In this document: piece after piece, positions 1 to 7,232 of the stretch
Layout of the letters: each line of letters opens with the position of its first letter
Position numbering within the stretch: position 1 is the first letter of the stretch
Translations under genes and position numbers: made by a program
Assembly (NCBI GenBank): GCA_009701105.1
Contig: WLKU01000010.1
Location: 1-19,780, forward strand
Length of the DNA stretch: 19,780 nucleotides
DNA from: Actinomycetota bacterium
GTDB taxonomy: Bacteria > Actinomycetota > Acidimicrobiia > Acidimicrobiales > Ilumatobacteraceae
Reading direction: 5' to 3'
Notes under the pieces: generated by a model
What the model saw: the letters and a program-made list of their open reading frames with translations, nothing else
The model's database searches: none
What the model was told of the DNA's origin: nothing

Positions 1-837
1 GCCAATGCGTTGGGTTGGGCAGTTAAAGAGATGGAGCGACGCTACGACTTGTTGGTCGAGGCAGGTTTCAGAGACATCGTTGGCTACAACGCCGCTTACG
101 ACCGTGGCGATTTGTCGGAAGAACAAAACACCGACCAGAGTTTTGATCGAATTCCATACATCTTGATTGTGGTTGATGAGTTGAACGACTTGATGATGGT
201 CGCGGCTCGTGACGTAGAAGACTGCATCACTCGTATTGCGCAAAAAGCGCGCGCGGTTGGCATCCACTTGATCGTTGCAACGCAGCGTCCAAGCGTCAAC
301 GTCATTACCGGCGTCATCAAAGCCAACATTCCTGCACGCATGGCGTTTGCGGTTTCGAGCCTGACTGATAGCCGAGTAATTCTCGATCAGCCAGGTGCAG
401 AAAAACTGATTGGTAAGGGCGACATGTTGTTGTTGCCTGGAAACACATCGGTGTCGCAGCGAATTCAGTCGGCTTGGGTTGACGAAGCTGAGGTGCGCAA
501 GGTTGTAGGGCATTGGCGTCGCCAAGCACCTGAAGTTGTCTATGTATCTGGTGTCGACGGTGAGAAGAGTGGTGGAAGTGGTGCAGATCTGTTCGGTGGC
601 ACCACAGGCGACAGCGATGATGACGAATTGTTGCGTCAGGCAATGGACTTAGTTGTGCGCACACGTCAGGGCTCAACATCGATGTTGCAGCGCAAACTCA
701 AGATCGGTTTTGCTCGTGCTGGCCGCATCATGGACTTGCTTGAAAGTCGCGGCATCGTTGGCCCAAGCGATGGCTCAAAGCCTCGCGAAGTGTTGATGAC
801 ATTGGAAGAACTCGAGCAACTGCAACAAGCCAGTTAG
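1..837 (+). CDS. ftsK: DNA translocase FtsK, C-terminal part (5' truncated by window)
   Basis: This is the C-terminal half of the motor and the DNA-reading domain of FtsK/SpoIIIE, the septal ATPase that pumps chromosome ends into daughter cells. The frame is open from base 1, so the true start, the membrane domain and Walker A lie upstream. Visible are the Walker B segment ILIVVDELNDLMM (about bases 160-198), the RecA-fold stretch ATQRPSVNVITGVIKANIP followed by SRVILDQPGAEKLIGKGDML, both typical of FtsK, an acidic linker (GDSDDDELL), and the winged-helix gamma domain (about bases 620-800, SMLQRKLKIGFARAGRIMDLLE), which in the family reads the polar KOPS sequences. Walker B has Asn where many relatives have Ala (DELADLMM); the catalytic Asp-Glu is kept. 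It is the first gene of an actinobacterial ftsK...rimO-pgsA-cinA arrangement. Confidence 0.95.
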   Translation, partial: ANALGWAVKEMERRYDLLVEAGFRDIVGYNAAYDRGDLSEEQNTDQSFDRIPYILIVVDELNDLMMVAARDVEDCITRIAQKARAVGIHLIVATQRPSVNVITGVIKANIPARMAFAVSSLTDSRVILDQPGAEKLIGKGDMLLLPGNTSVSQRIQSAWVDEAEVRKVVGHWRRQAPEVVYVSGVDGEKSGGSGADLFGGTTGDSDDDELLRQAMDLVVRTRQGSTSMLQRKLKIGFARAGRIMDLLESRGIVGPSDGSKPREVLMTLEELEQLQQAS

Positions 838-855
838 CGAGTTTTGTGCCGCTTG

Positions 856-892
856 CATGGCGGGCCAGTCGGAGACCTAAAGTCTCGCCATG
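856..892 (+). promoter_or_regulatory. Inverted repeat enclosing the start codon of the SMP-30 gene
   Basis: CATGGCG (856-862) is perfectly complementary to CGCCATG (886-892), and AGAC (873-876) can pair with GTCT (882-885) inside it. If transcribed from upstream, the RNA would fold with the AUG at 890-892 inside the outer stem. There is no T-tract, so a terminator is unlikely. The pairing is seen; a regulatory role is inference. Confidence 0.35.
878..883 (+). promoter_or_regulatory. Candidate -10 box (TAAAGT) for a leaderless SMP-30 transcript
   Basis: TAAAGT fits the TANNNT actinobacterial -10 pattern and ends 6 nt before the ATG at 890. There is no convincing SD upstream of that ATG. Transcription starting at the A of the ATG would exclude the 856-892 hairpin, so the two readings predict different regulation. 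Confidence 0.35.
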
Positions 893-1810
893 ACCGAATT
901 TACTGAAATCGCATCTGGACTCCGTTTTCCCGAAGGACCAATCGCCATGCCCGACGGCAGCGTGATATTGGTGGAGATGTTTGGAAAAGTAATCACGCGA
1001 GTGTTGCCAGATGGGAGTAAGCGAAAAATTGCTGACACACCTGGTGGCCCAAACGGAATTGCAATTGGTCCTGACGGAGCAATCTATTTGTGCAATAACG
1101 GTGGATCGTTTTCAGAAGTTGATTTTCTTGGCCTCACATTTCCTGGACCATTTAATCCAGACAACTACATCGGTGGCCGCATTCAACGCGTGGATATTGC
1201 AACAGGCAAAGTGACCGACCTCTACACAGAGTGCGACGGAATCAAGTTGCGCGGGCCAAACGACTTAGTCTTCGACAAACAAGGTGGCATGTGGTTTACC
1301 GACCATGGAATTCGAGAGCATCGCACGGCTGACTTCACTGGCATCTATTACGCCAAGACCGACGGCTCGATGATTAAGGAAGTGATCTTTCCGACCGAGT
1401 CTCCAAACGGAATTGGCTTGTCTCCAGACGGCACCAAGCTGTATTGGGCCGAAACGCATACGGGTCGCGTCTACCACACAACGATCACTGGGCCAGGCGA
1501 GACAACACCGTTCTCGCCAATTGATCCTTCTGGTTTGCTGTGTGGACTGCCGGGCTTGCAATTGTTTGATTCACTTGCGGTCGATGGTGACGGCAATGTG
1601 TGTGTTGCCACACTCGGTCTGCAAACTGCTGGCATCACCGTGATCTCGCCAGAAGGCGTAGTACTCGAGCAGATTTTGACAGGCGACCCGCTGACGACCA
1701 ACATCTGCTTTGGCGGGCCAGATTACAAAACTGCGTACATCACGCTGTCTGGCACGGGCAGATTGGTGTCGATGCCGTGGTCATATAAGGGGCTCAAGCT
1801 CAATTACTAA
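890..1810 (+). CDS. SMP-30/gluconolactonase/LRE-like family protein
   Basis: This is a 306-residue six-bladed beta-propeller of the SMP-30/gluconolactonase family. Characterised members are metal-dependent lactonases that open sugar lactones such as gluconolactone; related propellers act on other esters, so the substrate is open. The family's metal ligands can be proposed: Glu15 in FPEGP, Asn124 (RGPNDLVFD) or Asn173 (SPNGIGLSPDG), and Asp227 in FDSLAVDGDGN. Blade repeats of the form PDGxxY (PDGSVIL, PDGAIYL, PDGTKLY) recur. There is no signal peptide, so it should be cytoplasmic. It lies 52 nt after ftsK and 26 nt before rimO, splitting two genes that are commonly neighbours in actinobacteria, so it is probably an insertion relative to the usual order. 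No sugar-catabolic gene lies nearby to suggest the substrate. Confidence 0.85.
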   Translation: MTEFTEIASGLRFPEGPIAMPDGSVILVEMFGKVITRVLPDGSKRKIADTPGGPNGIAIGPDGAIYLCNNGGSFSEVDFLGLTFPGPFNPDNYIGGRIQRVDIATGKVTDLYTECDGIKLRGPNDLVFDKQGGMWFTDHGIREHRTADFTGIYYAKTDGSMIKEVIFPTESPNGIGLSPDGTKLYWAETHTGRVYHTTITGPGETTPFSPIDPSGLLCGLPGLQLFDSLAVDGDGNVCVATLGLQTAGITVISPEGVVLEQILTGDPLTTNICFGGPDYKTAYITLSGTGRLVSMPWSYKGLKLNY

Positions 1811-1836
1811 ACATGTGAACTGTAGGATTACATGTT
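1810..1836 (+). promoter_or_regulatory. rimO start region: inverted repeat around an SD / -10-like element
   Basis: AACATGT (1810-1816) and ACATGTT (1830-1836) form a perfect 7-bp inverted repeat directly before the GTG at 1837. The 13-nt loop holds TAGGAT (1823-1828). This can be read as an SD core (AGGA, about 9 nt from GTG) or as a TANNNT -10 box 8 nt before the start (leaderless rimO operon transcript). The sequence alone does not decide between them. Confidence 0.35.
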
Positions 1837-3135
1837 GTGCAGCAACGTTTTTATGTCGAGACGCTTGGCTGTCCAAAAAATGATGTCGACTCCGACAAAA
1901 TTGTCGGAACGTTGCTCGCAGATGGATTGATTGCCACTGATGATCCTGCACTTGCAGACCTAGTTGTCGTCAATACATGTGCATTTATTGAAGATGCGCG
2001 CAAAGAAAGTATCGACACGGTACTTGCCCTTGGAGCACAGCGCAAAGATGGTGCCCGACTTGTGGTCACTGGTTGCATGGCCGAGCGCTATGGGGCCGAA
2101 CTCGCCGAAGCGCTACCCGAAGTGGATCAAGTTGCTGGCTTTGGTGTGCCGGTGCAGATGGGCCGTAAACCAATTTCGGTGTCGGCTGCACCAATTCCGT
2201 CATTTGATCTGCTCAACTTGCCGCGACCAAAGAGCACTGCACCGTGGGCCTACATAAAAATTGCTGAAGGTTGCGACCGTAATTGCGGTTTTTGTGCAAT
2301 CCCAAGTTTTAGGGGCCCGCAACGCAGTCGTGATATCGAGTCCATCTTGCACGAGGTAGACGAGCTCGGTGCAAAAGAAATCGTCTTGATTGCACAAGAT
2401 CTTGCAAGCTATGGCAAGGATCGCCCAAGTGAACTTGGGGCTGGTTCGATTGTTCCGCTTGTGCGCGCTGTTGCCGCCAAAGTGAAGCGCACTCGGTTGT
2501 TGTATCTGTACCCAAGCGACTTGAGCGACGAATTGATTGCAGCAATCCTCGATACTGGTGTGCCGTATTTCGATCTTTCTTTACAGCATGTCAGCAAGAT
2601 TCATTTGCGTCGCATGCGCAGGTGGGGTGATGGGGAGCGATTCTTGAAGCGCATTAACGACATTCGCGCATTGTCGCCTGATGCAGCTTTTCGCAGCAAC
2701 TTCATTGTTGGATATCCGGGAGAGACCGAAGAAGACCACGATCAGTTGTTGCAGTTTGTTGAAGACGCACAATTGGATTGGTGCGGATTCTTTACGTTTA
2801 GCCCAGAAGAAGGCACGCATGCAATGACATTGCCTGATCACGTGCCAGCCGAACTCATGAACGAGCGAATTGCCGAGTTGCGCGAGATGCAAGACAACAT
2901 CACGGCGGTGCGACGTGATGCGCTGATTGGTCGCACGGTCGAGGTACTTGTCGACGAAGTGGGCATTGGTCGCACACACTGGGAGGCACCGTCTATAGAT
3001 GGAATTGTGCACGTAAGTCGAGACTTGCCTGTTGGTGAGTTTGCAACGGTACTCATCGTGGATGCAATGGGTCCCGATTTGGTCGCCGAGGGAAGCTCGG
3101 TAGAAGATAGTGATGATGAAGAAGGGGATTTTTAG
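1837..3135 (+). CDS. rimO: Ribosomal protein S12 methylthiotransferase RimO
   Basis: RimO is a radical-SAM enzyme with two iron-sulfur clusters that adds a methylthio group to the conserved aspartate of ribosomal protein S12. At 432 residues it has the usual length. The N-terminal MTTase domain starts with the signature ETLGCPKNDVDSD and carries cluster cysteines Cys12, Cys48 and Cys80. The radical SAM motif is CDRNCGFC (Cys146, Cys150, Cys153), followed by RGPQRSR. The C-terminal TRAM domain covers roughly residues 360-420. GCPKN and the overall pattern favour RimO over the tRNA enzyme MiaB. The GTG start at 1837 is chosen because the signature begins nine residues later and AGGA is well spaced; the ATG at 1832 is out of frame. 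The protein ends in a strongly acidic tail (SSVEDSDDEEGDF) beyond the TRAM domain. It is the first gene of a packed operon with pgsA. Confidence 0.95.
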   Translation: MQQRFYVETLGCPKNDVDSDKIVGTLLADGLIATDDPALADLVVVNTCAFIEDARKESIDTVLALGAQRKDGARLVVTGCMAERYGAELAEALPEVDQVAGFGVPVQMGRKPISVSAAPIPSFDLLNLPRPKSTAPWAYIKIAEGCDRNCGFCAIPSFRGPQRSRDIESILHEVDELGAKEIVLIAQDLASYGKDRPSELGAGSIVPLVRAVAAKVKRTRLLYLYPSDLSDELIAAILDTGVPYFDLSLQHVSKIHLRRMRRWGDGERFLKRINDIRALSPDAAFRSNFIVGYPGETEEDHDQLLQFVEDAQLDWCGFFTFSPEEGTHAMTLPDHVPAELMNERIAELREMQDNITAVRRDALIGRTVEVLVDEVGIGRTHWEAPSIDGIVHVSRDLPVGEFATVLIVDAMGPDLVAEGSSVEDSDDEEGDF

Positions 3136-3137
3136 CC

Positions 3138-3689
3138 GTGACTGTTGATCCAAGCGCGATTCGCACATGGGCTAACGCTGTAACGGTTGGTCGATTACTG
3201 ATTTCGCCGTTGATGTTTGCAATTATTCCCGCAGACAATGTGGGTTCGTGGGCAGCAACGGGCTTGTGGTTTTTGTTGTGTCTGAGTGATCTTGTGGACG
3301 GCCAACTAGCGCGCAAACACGGCACTACTCGTAGCGGAGCATTTCTTGATCCATTGGCCGACAAAGTTTGTGTGCTTGGTGCCATGTTTATCTTGGTCAG
3401 CCGCGGCATGTTTAACCCTTGGCTTGTGGGGCTGATCGCAGCGCGCGAAATAGCTATCAGTTTGTATCGCGTGTTTGCTGGCGCGAAAGGTGTGAGCGTA
3501 CCTGCAAGCAAGGCTGCGAAATTTAAAACATTTGCACAGCAGGTGTCGGTTGGGTTTGCAGTGTTGCCGTTGAGTGCTGCCGACTTCAACTATCTTGCCA
3601 AAGGATCTCTTGGCATTGCCACCGTGCTCACGCTGTATAGCGGCTTGCAATACGGCGCTGTCGCATTCAAAGCACGCAAGCAGGCCTAA
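3138..3689 (+). CDS. pgsA: CDP-diacylglycerol--glycerol-3-phosphate 3-phosphatidyltransferase
   Basis: This integral membrane CDP-alcohol phosphatidyltransferase of 183 residues is assigned to the step making phosphatidylglycerol phosphate from CDP-diacylglycerol and glycerol-3-phosphate. The family motif is present: Asp51, Asp54-Gly55, Ala58-Arg59, Gly67, Asp71, Asp75. AR to G is spaced by seven residues (KHGTTRS) rather than the eight of the textbook pattern. Downstream, AAREIAISLYR (101-111) and the Lys-rich KAAKFKTFAQQ (125-135) resemble PgsA rather than phosphatidylinositol or phosphatidylserine synthases. Several hydrophobic segments (about 15-30, 38-50, 76-103, 135-150 and the C-terminus) fit a polytopic protein. 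It begins with GTG only 2 nt after the rimO stop, so it is almost certainly co-transcribed and translationally coupled. The exact acceptor alcohol is inferred. Confidence 0.88.
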   Translation: MTVDPSAIRTWANAVTVGRLLISPLMFAIIPADNVGSWAATGLWFLLCLSDLVDGQLARKHGTTRSGAFLDPLADKVCVLGAMFILVSRGMFNPWLVGLIAAREIAISLYRVFAGAKGVSVPASKAAKFKTFAQQVSVGFAVLPLSAADFNYLAKGSLGIATVLTLYSGLQYGAVAFKARKQA

Positions 3690-3692
3690 GCA

Positions 3693-4931
3693 ATGCGTTG
3701 TGATGTTGTTGCTATCGGCACCGAACTATTGCTCGGACAAATTGTCGACACAAATTCGGCGTGGCTTGGCGAGCAACTGTCGGCAGCCGGCATTGACTCG
3801 TGTTTGCAAGTCAAGGTGGGCGACAACCTTGAACGGATGGTCAAAGCAATTCGATCGACACTTGCTGACGCAGACGCTGTAATTATTTGTGGCGGTCTCG
3901 GACCAACTCATGATGACATCACGCGCGAAGCAATTGCCGAAATCATGGGTGTCGAACTTGAATTTGATGACGCCGTTGGCATGGCCATTTCTGAAATGTT
4001 TGCCTCACGCAATCGACGAATGCCCGAGATCAATATGCGTCAGGCAATGGTGCCGAAAGGCGCTGCGATTATCGAGCAGCGGCGTGGCACTGCACCAGGG
4101 TTGATCTGCCCGGTTGGAGACAAAGTGATTTATGCAGTGCCAGGCGTGCCGTATGAGTTGTATGAAATGTTTGAACGCGCAATATTGCCCGACTTACTGA
4201 TGCGTTCTGGTTCTGCATCGGTGATCTCTAGTCGCGTGCTGCGCACGTGGGGCGAGAGCGAGAGCGGATTAAATGAGCGCCTCTTCGGTGTGATTGAGCA
4301 ACTCGAGAGTGTTGGTAATCCGACGCTTGCATTTTTGGCGAGTGGATGGGAAGGCATCAAGGTTCGACTGACCGCAAAATCTTCTACCCAAGCCGAAGTA
4401 GTTGCGATTTTGGACAAGTGGGAAGAAACTGTGCGCGGTGCCATTGGCGACATCGTGTTTGGAGTCGACACTGACACCATGGAGTCGGTAGTGCTACAGA
4501 TGTTGCGAGAGCGCGGGCTCACACTTGGGCTTGCCGAATCGGTAACAGGCGGGCTAGTTGCAGGACGCCTCACTGGTATTGAAGGTGCAAGCGAAGTGTT
4601 TCGCGGCGGAGTCGTCTCATATGCAACCGAGGTCAAGCACTCTGTACTTGGCGTACAGAGTGACATGGTCGTAAATGAAGAAGCAGCGATTGAGATGGCT
4701 GTTGGTGCGTGCAAAGTGCTTGGTGCAAGTGTTGGGCTTGCACTGACGGGCGTCGCAGGGCCGGCATCACAAGAAGGTGTCAAGCCCGGAACATTGTGTG
4801 TCGGTGTGTGTCTGCCAAACGGAACCACTACTTCGACAACGTTTGTATTACCTGCTGTGCGAGATCAAATGCGCCAACTTTCGGTGATCAGCGCACTTGA
4901 CTTTTTGCGTCGACATATTCGCGAGTTATAA
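3693..4931 (+). CDS. cinA: CinA family protein (competence/damage-inducible; NMN deamidase domain)
   Basis: This is a 412-residue two-domain CinA. The N-terminal MoCF-like domain (about 1-165) starts MRCDVVAIGTELLLGQIVDT and contains GGLGPTHDDITREA (67-80) and AVPGVPYELYEMF (148-160). In characterised CinA proteins this domain hydrolyses ADP-ribose or pyridine-nucleotide pyrophosphate. The C-terminal PncC-type domain (about 262-412) contains AESVTGGLVAGRLT (281-294), FRGGVVSYATEVK and LTGVAGP (351-357), and in relatives converts nicotinamide mononucleotide to nicotinic acid mononucleotide in NAD salvage. ATG lies 3 nt after the pgsA stop, continuing the operon. In many actinobacteria recA follows nearby; here the next gene is convergent and recA is absent from the window. 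Confidence 0.93.
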   Translation: MRCDVVAIGTELLLGQIVDTNSAWLGEQLSAAGIDSCLQVKVGDNLERMVKAIRSTLADADAVIICGGLGPTHDDITREAIAEIMGVELEFDDAVGMAISEMFASRNRRMPEINMRQAMVPKGAAIIEQRRGTAPGLICPVGDKVIYAVPGVPYELYEMFERAILPDLLMRSGSASVISSRVLRTWGESESGLNERLFGVIEQLESVGNPTLAFLASGWEGIKVRLTAKSSTQAEVVAILDKWEETVRGAIGDIVFGVDTDTMESVVLQMLRERGLTLGLAESVTGGLVAGRLTGIEGASEVFRGGVVSYATEVKHSVLGVQSDMVVNEEAAIEMAVGACKVLGASVGLALTGVAGPASQEGVKPGTLCVGVCLPNGTTTSTTFVLPAVRDQMRQLSVISALDFLRRHIREL

Positions 4932-4964
4932 AAACTCGCCATAACACGCGCTAGATAACTAGCG
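4921..4964. terminator. Two facing hairpins between convergent cinA and the SDR gene
   Basis: GCGAGTT (4921-4927) pairs with AACTCGC (4933-4939) over a 5-nt loop and spans the cinA stop codon. CGCTAG (4949-4954) pairs with CTAGCG (4959-4964) over a 4-nt loop and spans the SDR stop on the minus strand. Neither has a long T-tract, so they are at best weak intrinsic terminators; their position between convergent genes supports the reading. Confidence 0.4.
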
Positions 4965-5688
4965 TTAAACCACCGTCAACCACAAAGATCTGACCCGTTG
5001 CATATTTTGTGCGCAACAAGCCAAGTGTTGCTTGCACGCAATCTTCCATGGTGGCCGAACGGTGAAGTGGGGTAACTGCCTTCACTGCATCGTGTTGATT
5101 TTGCCAATCTTTTGTCCACGGTGTTTCGACAAGACCTGGTGCGACTGCATTGACACGCACTGGGCCACATGACTTAGCGAGCAACACCGTCATTTGATTG
5201 AGTGCAGCCTTGGTCATCGAATAAGCCATCGAACTACCAATTGGTCGTACGCCAGCAACAGAAGTGATGTTGACAACATTGCCATCGTCACTTTTCTTGA
5301 GATGCGACATGGCGGCTTTAGTAAGCATCCAGGTGCCGGTCACGTTGACATCAAATGTGCGTGTAAAAATTTCGTCAGTCAAGGCTTCTAGGTCGTGATG
5401 AGCGATGAGTTTTGTCCATCCAGCATTGTTGATCAAGATGTCGAGTTGACCAAATTGTTTGATCGTTTCGTCAATGAGGCGTTGACCCGATGCCTTGTCA
5501 CTGATGTCGGCCTGCACATAGATGGCATTTTGACCGAGTGACTCGGCTATTTTCTGACCCGCTTCAACCGATGACGATGAGTTGATCACCACTGATGCGC
5601 CTAGAGAGTGCAGCGAGCGGGCGATAGCTTCGCCAATCCCGCTAGAAGAACCCGTAACTATTGCAACTTTGCCACTTAATTCAGCCAT
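4951..5688 (-). CDS. SDR family NAD(P)-dependent oxidoreductase
   Basis: This classical short-chain dehydrogenase/reductase of 245 residues is the usual length. The nucleotide-binding motif TGSSSGIG spans residues 12-19, the NNAG motif is at 87-90, Asn115 sits in DVNVTGTW, and the catalytic Ser143, Tyr156 and Lys160 (YSMTK) are intact. The C-terminal TGQIFVVDGGLTL is the standard SDR end. Substrate specificity cannot be read from sequence; the fold is shared by 3-oxoacyl-ACP reductases and many alcohol or sugar dehydrogenases. Its ATG lies inside the end of the upstream minus-strand gene (8-nt overlap, ATGGCTGA), so the two are probably translationally coupled and act in one pathway. There is no signal peptide, consistent with a cytoplasmic enzyme. 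Confidence 0.9.
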   Translation of the reverse strand: MAELSGKVAIVTGSSSGIGEAIARSLHSLGASVVINSSSSVEAGQKIAESLGQNAIYVQADISDKASGQRLIDETIKQFGQLDILINNAGWTKLIAHHDLEALTDEIFTRTFDVNVTGTWMLTKAAMSHLKKSDDGNVVNITSVAGVRPIGSSMAYSMTKAALNQMTVLLAKSCGPVRVNAVAPGLVETPWTKDWQNQHDAVKAVTPLHRSATMEDCVQATLGLLRTKYATGQIFVVDGGLTLVI

Positions 5689-6559
5689 TGTTTGTTACCC
5701 GAAGCAGTGGAGCGGTGAGGCATGTTGGGCCACCGTCGCCTTTGACCGCCACATTGTCGCCATTGAAAAGATGCACTTCAACGCCTGCTGTCCGCAAATG
5801 GGCTTCGATGACTGGGTTGCCCGCTGCGAGCACGACAACGTTTGGTCTAATAGTCAAGATGTTGCTGCCCTGGGTCAGCATTTCTTTTTCGCTGACGCTA
5901 AACCACGAGATGCCTCGCGATTCGAGAAATTGCAATAACCGCACAGGTGCAAGTGGTTCGTAAACAACTGCTTTATCGTGCGCGATAGGTGAGAGCACGC
6001 TCATGAGGTGAAGTACCGCGCTTGGTCCTTCGTAATGAGGAAGGTCAAACGAAAAAACATCGACACCATGAGGTGCAAGTAGCGCGCGCACTTGGTCGAT
6101 TCCAGCCTGATTGGTGCGATAGCCGTGACCAATCAGGAGGGTCTTTGCATCGAGCCAAACTTTGTCTCCACCGTCGGCAAATGCTGGGTCGGTGAGTTGC
6201 CCCAAGATTGGAACGCCAAGCCTCTCGAGATCCTTGCGAAACTCTGCAGGCTCTGGTGAACGCACAGGCTTTGCCATACGCAACAAAATTGCACCGTGTG
6301 GTGTCATGATCATTGGGTCATGCATGTAGACGGCGTCTACAAGTCCGTCGACTGGTGGCGCAACATCAACTGTGCATCCAAGGCTTTCAAGTAGTTCGGT
6401 AAACGATTTGTGTTCGGTGAGTAGTGCCGAAGTATCTGGTTGACGCCAAAAACCTTCTTCCACAAACTTTCCAACTGTCGTTGGCGTGCGCACCAACACT
6501 CGCTCGAGTTGTGAAACCATGTCGGGAGTGCCCCATTGAGTGTTCTGTGATGTAGTCAT
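5681..6559 (-). CDS. Amidinotransferase/dimethylargininase-like guanidino hydrolase
   Basis: This is a 292-residue member of the amidinotransferase (beta/alpha propeller) superfamily, which includes arginine deiminase and dimethylarginine dimethylaminohydrolase. Visible family features are YMHDPM (78-83), DGGDKVWLD (129-137), the substrate-pocket-like GHGYRTNQAG (144-153), a candidate catalytic His184 in LHLMSV, and the nucleophile Cys280 in GGPTCLTAPLLR near the C-terminus. The length suits dimethylargininases (about 250-290) better than arginine deiminases (about 400). The likely chemistry is hydrolysis of a methylated or free arginine side chain to citrulline plus an amine, but ornithine-forming or amidine-transferring relatives cannot be excluded. 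It is the first gene of a two-gene minus-strand operon with the SDR. The ATG at 6559 is 40 nt from the divergent lipoprotein start. Confidence 0.78.
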   Translation of the reverse strand: MTTSQNTQWGTPDMVSQLERVLVRTPTTVGKFVEEGFWRQPDTSALLTEHKSFTELLESLGCTVDVAPPVDGLVDAVYMHDPMIMTPHGAILLRMAKPVRSPEPAEFRKDLERLGVPILGQLTDPAFADGGDKVWLDAKTLLIGHGYRTNQAGIDQVRALLAPHGVDVFSFDLPHYEGPSAVLHLMSVLSPIAHDKAVVYEPLAPVRLLQFLESRGISWFSVSEKEMLTQGSNILTIRPNVVVLAAGNPVIEAHLRTAGVEVHLFNGDNVAVKGDGGPTCLTAPLLRVTNNG

Positions 6560-6599
6560 GAGTCTCTAAAAGTAGCAATGATTGGCGTAGTATTTGTTA
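6560..6599. promoter_or_regulatory. 40-bp divergent promoter region
   Basis: On the plus strand TAGTAT (6588-6593) ends 6 nt before the ATG at 6600, with no SD, which suggests a leaderless lipoprotein mRNA. On the minus strand TACTTT (a TANNNT match at 6569-6574) ends 9 nt before the ATG at 6559. No clear -35 hexamers were found. The two promoters would be nearly back to back, so they may influence each other. Confidence 0.4.
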
Positions 6600-7232
6600 A
6601 TGGCACGCAACAAAGTTCGCTTTTTACGGCCCTCAAGTGTGCTGATTGTGCTGGGTTTAGTGGTGCTGTCGGCCTGTGCGGTGAGCAGTACTCCAAGCGC
6701 TTCAAGCACATCCGATGAAGTCACCAACTCATTGGTCGAAGTGGATTCGACGTTGCCGGAGACAGTGCCGCCCACTGTTGAAACAGCGGTGCCTGTAGAA
6801 GTTGTCGCTGTTACTACGGTTCCTGAAACGACAGTCCCCGAGACAACCACTACTTTGCCGGCTCTAGACATCATGTGTATTACGACCTTGAAGTGCCAGT
6901 TTGCAAATCTTGCAGGCGTCGATTATTCATTGCTCAAACTTGAGTTCACCGATTTCAGTGTGGCCAACTTGGCTGGTGCGCGCTTTGTAAGAGCCAACCT
7001 CAAGCAGACCCAATTCATTCGAGCCAATGTTGCTGGTACCGACTTCACAGGGGCCAACCTGGCAAGTGCGAACTTCACAGGAGCAGTTATTGCTGGCGCA
7101 AACTTCACCAATGCCAACATGCTGAGCACGGTGATCTGCGGTTGGGATCTCGAGTCAGTTGTTGGAATCTCGGCAAAGCAACTATCTGAAGTCCAAGTAT
7201 TTCGAACGAAGGGCAATCTGTATTGCCCATGA
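6600..7232 (+). CDS. Lipoprotein with C-terminal pentapeptide repeats
   Basis: This is a 210-residue predicted surface lipoprotein. The N-terminus has basic residues, a hydrophobic stretch (about 13-22) and a lipobox LSAC with Cys26 as the lipidated residue. A Thr/Pro/Val-rich, probably extended linker follows (about 27-90). Residues 101-176 form a run of pentapeptide repeats of the A(N/D)LxxxxF type (ANLAGVDYS, ANLAGARFVRANL, TDFTGANLASANFTGA), which in known structures make a square right-handed beta-helix. Four cysteines (93, 99, 180, 209) bracket the repeats and could form disulfides outside the cell. ATG at 6600 is preferred over an upstream TTG at 6594 because the signal peptide begins there. 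The specific function is unknown. The next gene starts in its stop codon. Confidence 0.82.
   Translation: MARNKVRFLRPSSVLIVLGLVVLSACAVSSTPSASSTSDEVTNSLVEVDSTLPETVPPTVETAVPVEVVAVTTVPETTVPETTTTLPALDIMCITTLKCQFANLAGVDYSLLKLEFTDFSVANLAGARFVRANLKQTQFIRANVAGTDFTGANLASANFTGAVIAGANFTNANMLSTVICGWDLESVVGISAKQLSEVQVFRTKGNLYCP
7211..7228 (+). promoter_or_regulatory. Perfect hairpin abutting the hutD start codon
   Basis: GGGCAAT (7211-7217) and ATTGCCC (7222-7228) form a perfect 7-bp stem with a 4-nt loop. It lies inside the last lipoprotein codons and ends exactly before the hutD ATG at 7229. Ribosomes finishing the lipoprotein would melt it, so it may enforce translational coupling; that role is inferred. 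Confidence 0.45.

Noticed and set aside
2581..3168. Minus-strand open frame across the rimO 3' end and pgsA start
   Set aside because: It crosses a tight operon junction, lacks motifs and is explained as a shadow of rimO.
4130..4828. Long open frame on the minus strand inside cinA
   Set aside because: The translation is Ser/Thr/Pro-rich low-information sequence with no motif, and the plus strand carries conserved CinA domains throughout.
6600..7232. Qnr/MfpA-type gyrase-protecting pentapeptide protein
   Set aside because: It has a lipobox and an extended Thr/Pro linker, so it is exported, and the repeat region is far shorter than in gyrase-mimic proteins.
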